Shown here: one piece after another, positions 5,807 through 10,602 of the stretch
Numbering within the stretch: the first letter of the stretch is position 1
How the letters are laid out: every line of letters starts with the position of its first letter
DNA from: Bacteroidota bacterium
GTDB taxonomy: Bacteria > Bacteroidota > Ignavibacteria > Ignavibacteriales > Melioribacteraceae
NCBI GenBank assembly: GCA_023453125.1
Contig: JAEXUB010000143.1
Coordinates: 1-10,602, forward strand
Reading direction: 5' to 3'
DNA length: 10,602 nt
Notes under the pieces: model-generated
Database searches by the model: none
Seen by the model: only the letters and a program-made list of their open reading frames with translations
What the model was told of the DNA's origin: nothing
Program-made: the position numbers and the translations under genes

Positions 5807-7453
5807 ATGAGAGCTATACTTAAAATTGCGTTAATATCATTAATAGTAATCGTTTTCGGTTGTACCGGAACTGAAAAAAGGGATAATTTTATTGTTGCAA
5901 TAGCTTCGGATGTACAGACTTTTAATCCGGCATTTACAATGACTATGACCGAAGGCAACATATCTGAATTGCTTTACCTGGGATTAGTCGGCTATAACTG
6001 GAATGAAAACAAGGGAGTTCTTGAACCCTACCCGCTTCTAGCCGAAAAGTGGGAATGGAACAGTGACTCAACTTCTGTTGAGGTTTTTATTGATAAAAGG
6101 GCCAAATGGAGCGACGGCAAAGATGTAACGGCTGATGATGTCTTATTTACCTATGATATTTATAGCGATCCCGATGTCCAGTCGAAATTTTACGGCTCAT
6201 TTGAAAATTTTGAACTCGAAAAAGATAACTCCATTGACCTTAAAAAGACATTCTTAATAATTAATGACAAGACAATTAAAATAACTTTTAAGAAGGGGGG
6301 AATCGCGTCAACTTTCTGTTTTGACCTTCCTCTGCTTCCCAAACATATTTTCGGAAACATCTCCAGAAAAGAGCTCGTAAATGCTCCGCAGAATCTTACA
6401 CCGGTCGGCTCCGGCCCTTATAAAATGAGTGAATGGAAGAAGAATCAGTATATAAAGCTTTCAATTGACAGGAGTTCATATCTTGCAGGGGAGACGAGTA
6501 TTAACGAAATATTATTCAAGGTAATACCTGACTACAACAGCAGGATAGTGCAGCTTAAAAAAGGGGAAATTGATTTTGCCGAGGAACTTAAGGCATCCGA
6601 TGTAAAGGAGTTATCAAAATCGAATCATCTGAACATAGTCACTGTAAAAGGAAGGGATTATGATTATCTGGGGCTCAACAATATTAATCCTGCATCCTTT
6701 TCAAACAGGAAAATAGAGCAGCACCCGTTATTCGGAGACTCCCTTGTAAGGAAGGCAATTGCATATGCCGTAGACAGGGAAATGATTGTAGACGATTATC
6801 TGGGGGGATACGGCAAAACCGCAGTCACACCGGTTGCGCCTATTTTTAAAACTTTGGTAGATTCACTAATTAAACCATATCCCTATTCCCTTAAAGCATC
6901 AATAGAGCTTCTTACAAGAGCTGGCTGGAAGGACAATGATAATGACGGAATTCTTGACAGGGGTGGGAAAAAATTTTCATTCAAACTGGCTATTCAGGGG
7001 AATAATAAGTTAAGGAATGAGATTGCTACAATTATAAAAGACAACCTTAAACAGATAGGGGCCGAGGTTACTATTGAAGTCCTTGAACCTGCAATCTTTG
7101 TTGAAAGTATGTTCGGCCGTAAATTTGATGCATTTATTTCCGGCTGGTCGGTACCCATTCCAATAGATCTCTCCCCATACTGGAGCTCCGATTTGGAGAA
7201 TAATCCCGCTAATACTGCCGGATACCGGAGCAAAAAAGCTGATCTGCTCCTTTCGAAAATGAAATCGAAAATAAGCGATGGTGAAAGATCCGGATTATAT
7301 AAGGAATTTCAGAAAGTAATTTATAATGAGACTCCGGTTGTATTTCTCTTCTGGAGCGATAAAATAGTTGCCTTCAATAAACGGCTTGCCAATCCCGGCT
7401 TTTCGCCTCTCGGTACAGTCCATTATTGCTGGAACTGGAGGCTTGCAGAATAA
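5807..7453 (+). CDS. ABC importer solute-binding lipoprotein, family 5 (DppA/OppA/NikA-like)
   Basis: A 548-aa extracytoplasmic binding protein that would deliver peptides or a related solute to the permeases downstream. The N-terminus is a lipoprotein signal: basic MRAILK, a hydrophobic stretch (~7-17) and lipobox VFGC with Cys19 as the lipidation site. Family-5 marks follow: SDVQTFNPAF (34-43), LLAEKWEW (77-84), KWSDGKDVTADDVLFTYD (100-117), PVGSGPYKMSEW (199-210), VRKAIAYAVDREMIV (314-328), AGWKDNDNDGILDRGGKKF (372-390; D376/D378/D380 loop, common in this family). Length is normal. The start is fixed by the signal peptide; the leader is A/C-rich, with no Shine-Dalgarno. The first permease begins 3 bp after the stop. 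The ATPases are encoded divergently. Sequence alone does not separate peptide from nickel, glycoside or other ligands. Confidence 0.93.
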   Translation: MRAILKIALISLIVIVFGCTGTEKRDNFIVAIASDVQTFNPAFTMTMTEGNISELLYLGLVGYNWNENKGVLEPYPLLAEKWEWNSDSTSVEVFIDKRAKWSDGKDVTADDVLFTYDIYSDPDVQSKFYGSFENFELEKDNSIDLKKTFLIINDKTIKITFKKGGIASTFCFDLPLLPKHIFGNISRKELVNAPQNLTPVGSGPYKMSEWKKNQYIKLSIDRSSYLAGETSINEILFKVIPDYNSRIVQLKKGEIDFAEELKASDVKELSKSNHLNIVTVKGRDYDYLGLNNINPASFSNRKIEQHPLFGDSLVRKAIAYAVDREMIVDDYLGGYGKTAVTPVAPIFKTLVDSLIKPYPYSLKASIELLTRAGWKDNDNDGILDRGGKKFSFKLAIQGNNKLRNEIATIIKDNLKQIGAEVTIEVLEPAIFVESMFGRKFDAFISGWSVPIPIDLSPYWSSDLENNPANTAGYRSKKADLLLSKMKSKISDGERSGLYKEFQKVIYNETPVVFLFWSDKIVAFNKRLANPGFSPLGTVHYCWNWRLAE

Positions 7454-7456
7454 AAA

Positions 7457-8419
7457 ATGAGAAAACTCTTATATCTCAGTCTTAATAAGCTGTTTTCATA
7501 CGCTCTTACGCTTTTTATACTGGTTACAATAGTTTTCTTTATGATTAGAATTACTCCGGGGGAGCCGTCGGCAAAATACCTCTCACCCGGATTCAATCTT
7601 GAATTATCCAAAAAAATAGAAGATTCCTTCCATCTCAATGAATCCCTGGTATCCCAGTATTCTGCATTTATCGGCAATGTAATCAGGGGGGATTTTGGAA
7701 TTTCATACCAGTATCACCTCCCTGTATTCCGGGTTATTATGGATTACCTCCCTTTTACGGTAATATTTGCGGCTGTAAGTTTCATTATCCAATTTGCCGG
7801 GGGAATATCAATTGCATCAGCCCTGTCCAGGAGAAAAAATCCGAAGCTCACTTCAATTGCCGATTCAATTGCCCTTATTATATATTCAATGCCTGCTTTT
7901 CTAATAGGTATAATACTTATCTATATCTTTTCGGTTAAACTTAATTTGCTCCCATCTGCCGATCTATCGGGTAGCGGCGGGGGATTTTGGGATACGGTAG
8001 TTCATATGATTCTTCCGGTTATCACACTCTCTCTCCCAGGTATGGTGTTATTTTATAAATATGCTTCAGAAAATATTAATACGGTCAAGGGAAAAAATTA
8101 CATAAAATACCTCCGCTCTGAAGGGATTGAAGAGAGAATCATTTACCGGAAACACATTATTCCGAATATTCTTCCTCCATTAATTTCACTATCTGCTGTT
8201 GAGTTAAGCATATTGCTGGGGGGAGCTCTTGTTACCGAAGTACTTTTCAATTTGCCCGGTATGGGAAGGGTTACTGTAACGGCAATTCTTCAAAGAGATT
8301 ATCCTCTAATAGTAGCCTCAACTATTATTACCGGTTTTTTCGTAATTATGTGCGGGCTCGCCGGAGAAATAATAAGAGGTATCTTAGACAAGAGAAATAT
8401 AAAGGATTTTACGGGCTGA
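7457..8419 (+). CDS. ABC importer permease 1 (DppB/OppB-like)
   Basis: A 320-aa inner-membrane permease of normal family length, with about six hydrophobic helices (~12-32, 98-122, 134-160, 185-205, 240-262, 285-308). Family marks are IRITPGEPS (30-38), IRGDFGISYQYHLPV (76-90), the SMPAFLIGIILIYIF helix (144-158), and LVTEVLFNLPGMGRV (258-272). The cytoplasmic EAA loop, which docks on the ATPases, reads YLRSEGIEERIIYRKHIIP (218-236): the central Gly is kept but Ser-Glu replaces the common Ala-Lys before it. The ATG is 3 bp after the binding-protein stop, and the second permease begins 1 bp after this stop, so the three are one operon. Confidence 0.93.
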   Translation: MRKLLYLSLNKLFSYALTLFILVTIVFFMIRITPGEPSAKYLSPGFNLELSKKIEDSFHLNESLVSQYSAFIGNVIRGDFGISYQYHLPVFRVIMDYLPFTVIFAAVSFIIQFAGGISIASALSRRKNPKLTSIADSIALIIYSMPAFLIGIILIYIFSVKLNLLPSADLSGSGGGFWDTVVHMILPVITLSLPGMVLFYKYASENINTVKGKNYIKYLRSEGIEERIIYRKHIIPNILPPLISLSAVELSILLGGALVTEVLFNLPGMGRVTVTAILQRDYPLIVASTIITGFFVIMCGLAGEIIRGILDKRNIKDFTG

Positions 8420-8420
8420 T

Positions 8421-9584
8421 ATGAAAGGGGTAAAGTTTTGGAAGATATTTGTCTCAGTTCTTAGCCTGCTGGCAGTTATTAAACTGGTCAAAAATCTTTT
8501 TATTGTCAGGGCTGTTCCGCTTACCGTTTTCAGCGAGGAATCCCTCCTGTTCGCAGCTGATATTTTACTCCTGCTCTTTATTCTGATCTTTAAAAACAGG
8601 TGGAGTTTTTTAAGTAGGAGCGCAGGATTAGCGCAGTCGGTAATGGTAATCCTACTTTTTCTGGGATTATTTGCTCCACTCGCCGCCCCTTATGCCCCCG
8701 ATTTCATAATAAATGCGGGAGAATGCAGGCTTCTGCCTCCTGCATCTGTAAAACAGGTGATCTTCGAAAAGGGGGAACTCGAATTAGATAGAATGATTGC
8801 CGCAGATGATATAATTGAGGGGGATAAGGTTTTAGCAGTAAGAAAGAATAAGACAGTTGAATACAGCAGGGACCGGATTGTTTACGATGATGGTGTATTG
8901 AGGAAAGGGAAGGTGATATATTTTCTTGGTACAGATGAATTCGGGCGCGACTTATTATCCAGAGTTATTTACGGGGCGCGGATGTCTCTATTTATAGGAT
9001 TAACCGCTTCATTTATTTCCTTTTTTATTTCTGCAATATTGGCATTTGCGGCATTAAGCGGAGGAAAATTGGGAGATAATGCCGCAAACCGTCTAAGTGA
9101 AATATTCCTGGCAGTGCCTTCTCTTTTTGTGATTATTTTTGCGGTCTCCTTTTTCGGAAGCGGGCTTACAACATTAATTCTTATTCTCGGGAGTACAAGC
9201 TGGATGTCTTTATTTAAAATAATAAACGGGGAAGTTAAGAGGATAGTAAGAAAGAATTTTATTATAACATCTTTGCAGTTGGGAATTCCGAAAGGGAGAG
9301 TATTTTACAGGGAAATTCTGCCGCTTCTGTTCCCGTCAGTTGCTGTAAATCTCTTATTTCTTGCTGCAAATTTTATAATAGTGGAAGCCTCTCTAAGTTT
9401 TCTGGGATTGGGAACCGGAACAGAATATCCTTCCTGGGGGGGCATAATTGAATCAGGAATTACTTATCTTACAGATGCTTGGTGGTTGGTTTTTGCCCCA
9501 GGAGTGTTTTTAGTTATAACCATTATAGCCTTGAATAAAAGCGGTCTTAATTTGCAGAGACAATTTAATCCCGGTATAGAATGA
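8421..9584 (+). CDS. ABC importer permease 2 (DppC/OppC-like) with extra N-terminal and loop regions
   Basis: A 387-aa inner-membrane permease, longer than the usual ~300 aa. The canonical core is clear: first core helix and APLAAPYAPD (~70-93), LGTDEFGRDLLSRVIYGARMSLFIGL (169-194), EIFLAVPSLFVIIF (227-240), an EAA loop around TSLQLGIPKGRVFYREILP (283-301) and EASLSFLGLGTG (322-333). Two additions stand out: about 65 N-terminal residues with two more hydrophobic stretches (~8-27 and ~42-57), and about 58 residues between LLPP (104-107) and LGTD (169-172), where relatives have roughly ten. The insert is charged and beta-like and should face outside, near the binding-protein docking site. The last bases overlap the next gene's start (ATGA). 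Confidence 0.9.
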   Translation: MKGVKFWKIFVSVLSLLAVIKLVKNLFIVRAVPLTVFSEESLLFAADILLLLFILIFKNRWSFLSRSAGLAQSVMVILLFLGLFAPLAAPYAPDFIINAGECRLLPPASVKQVIFEKGELELDRMIAADDIIEGDKVLAVRKNKTVEYSRDRIVYDDGVLRKGKVIYFLGTDEFGRDLLSRVIYGARMSLFIGLTASFISFFISAILAFAALSGGKLGDNAANRLSEIFLAVPSLFVIIFAVSFFGSGLTTLILILGSTSWMSLFKIINGEVKRIVRKNFIITSLQLGIPKGRVFYREILPLLFPSVAVNLLFLAANFIIVEASLSFLGLGTGTEYPSWGGIIESGITYLTDAWWLVFAPGVFLVITIIALNKSGLNLQRQFNPGIE

Positions 9585-10602
9585 TAAATAAACGGTATAC
9601 CATTTTACGAAAGCTCGGCGAGGGAAGAAGTCCGGTTTATTTATGCCGCGACAGGAGCTACAACAGGGAAGTAGCAATAAAGTTTCTCCCATCGACTGCC
9701 GAAAAAAACGAAGCAGCTGCCTTTAAGGATGAATTTCTTTTACTGAAGAAAATCTCTCATCCGAATGTTATGAATGTCTATGATTACGGGACAGTCCTGC
9801 AGATTGAAAACTCGGTAAAATTGAGTTCGGAATTCTTCGGCGCCCGGTTTATAACATCGGAATTTATTGACGGCTGCGACCTGGCCGGATATATCTCTGA
9901 AAAGGGAAATATTTATATTGACGAAATAGTATCTCAGATATGCCACACCTTATATTTTCTCCATCAATCCAATTTTATTTATTATGATCTAAAGCTTGAA
10001 AATCTTCTTGTAGAGGAATGCGGCGAAAAGCCGGTAATTAAATTTATCGATTTCGGATTTGTGCAGTATACCCGAAAGACAATTGAAAACAGCAGAAAGG
10101 GAACCGCAAGCTACATTGCCCCCGAAATTCTGCAGGATAAAAGTATAGACCACCGGGTTGATTTGTATTCACTTGGAATTTTACTCTACCGGATTTTTAC
10201 AGGCAGTTTCCCTTTCAGCGGTAAAACGGAGCTTGAAGTTTTTAAAGGCCATATTAGCGGCGAAATTGATTTCTCGGGAGGGCAAATCCCGAGCAAGTAT
10301 ATTCCCGTTATATCTAAACTCTGCCGAAAGGAGGCTTCCGATCGTTACTCCAATACATTGGAAGTACTTGCAGACCTTGAAATTAATATTGATGATGAGA
10401 AATTGAGAAGATGGGAACCGGTTAAAACCTATGTAATTAATAATTCCGTGGTGGATTTAAAGAATTTCCTTCTTCTTAATGAGCCCGATTTTATAAAAGT
10501 AATTAAAGGGGCGAATTTAAGCGGTAAGACTTCTCTACTTGAGGAGATTGCTTATAATTTCGACGGGGTTGTTCTGATTTCTACAGCCGATTTTCAGCCG
10601 GG
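9581..10602 (+). CDS. Ser/Thr protein kinase fused to P-loop NTPase, 3' end outside window
   Basis: Begins with ATG at 9581 inside the permease stop (ATGA, 4-bp overlap) and stays open to the window end (340 codons), so the protein is larger. Residues ~6-265 form a Hanks-type kinase: GEGRSPVY (13-20), VAIK with K34, alpha-C E51, catalytic loop YYDLKLENLLV (134-144; D136, K138, N141), DFG at 157-159, GTASYIAPE (174-182), DLYSLGILLY (194-203). HRD is replaced by Tyr-Tyr-Asp, and the Gly loop is one residue short with its third Gly lost. After a ~30-residue linker, VIKGANLSGKTSLLEE (307-322) is a Walker A motif (G310, K316, T317), matching known PknB-AAA (STAND-like) signalling proteins, which often continue into GAF, kinase or GGDEF domains; none of those is visible here. 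No membrane helix is seen, so it is likely cytoplasmic. Overlap with the permease implies co-expression with the importer. Confidence 0.9.
   Translation, partial: MINKRYTILRKLGEGRSPVYLCRDRSYNREVAIKFLPSTAEKNEAAAFKDEFLLLKKISHPNVMNVYDYGTVLQIENSVKLSSEFFGARFITSEFIDGCDLAGYISEKGNIYIDEIVSQICHTLYFLHQSNFIYYDLKLENLLVEECGEKPVIKFIDFGFVQYTRKTIENSRKGTASYIAPEILQDKSIDHRVDLYSLGILLYRIFTGSFPFSGKTELEVFKGHISGEIDFSGGQIPSKYIPVISKLCRKEASDRYSNTLEVLADLEINIDDEKLRRWEPVKTYVINNSVVDLKNFLLLNEPDFIKVIKGANLSGKTSLLEEIAYNFDGVVLISTADFQP

Noticed and set aside
5589..5810. 73-aa plus-strand frame across the divergent promoter region
   Set aside because: Half lies antisense to an ATPase N-terminus and half in the AT-rich promoter DNA; Lys/Ile-rich, with no protein-like pattern.
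6994..7677. Two minus-strand frames (79 and 84 aa) opposite the binding protein and permease 1
   Set aside because: Antisense to well-conserved family genes, with no start context or recognisable domain.
10158..10406. 82-aa plus-strand frame near the right end
   Set aside because: Out of frame within the kinase domain, which reads through continuously with conserved motifs.

Overview
The window reads as a piece of an AT-rich (roughly 40% GC by eye) bacterial chromosome, densely coding, with few Shine-Dalgarno motifs and heavy use of GGG glycine codons. Flagellar motB, soluble PAS kinases, a peptide-type ABC importer and a large Ser/Thr kinase-ATPase together resemble free-living members of the Ignavibacteria / Bacteroidota-Chlorobiota branch. 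That placement is inference from gene style; no marker gene is present. There are no rRNAs, tRNAs, CRISPR arrays or mobile elements, and no non-coding stretch exceeds 131 bp.

Left block (1-4161, + strand): the 3' part of motB (flagellar stator) is followed with zero spacing by a single-domain response regulator, which overlaps a second response regulator carrying a histidine-phosphotransfer (DHp) domain but no ATPase domain. After a 62-bp gap holding a near-consensus sigma-28 (FliA-type) promoter come an unrecognised 218-aa gene and a soluble PAS-PAS-PAS histidine kinase. The block looks like a motility cluster with its own phosphorelay parts. A 10-base G run inside motB is a possible slippage site.

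Right block (4213-10602): a peptide/nickel-type (Dpp/Opp/Nik) ABC importer in two divergent transcription units. Two overlapping ATPase genes run leftward (4213-5675). The binding lipoprotein and two permeases run rightward (5807-9584). The 131-bp divergent region holds a good leftward promoter overlapped by a 23-bp imperfect palindrome, a candidate shared operator. The ATPases have complementary defects (one lacks the H-loop His and has a degenerate signature), and the second permease has an extra N-terminal membrane region and a ~58-residue external insert.

The last gene starts inside the stop of the second permease (ATGA overlap) and runs off the right edge. It encodes a Ser/Thr kinase domain followed by a P-loop NTPase start. 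It is the most suggestive element: a transporter operon translationally coupled to an intracellular kinase-ATPase signalling protein, suggesting transport-linked or ligand-linked signalling. This coupling is inferred from gene order only.
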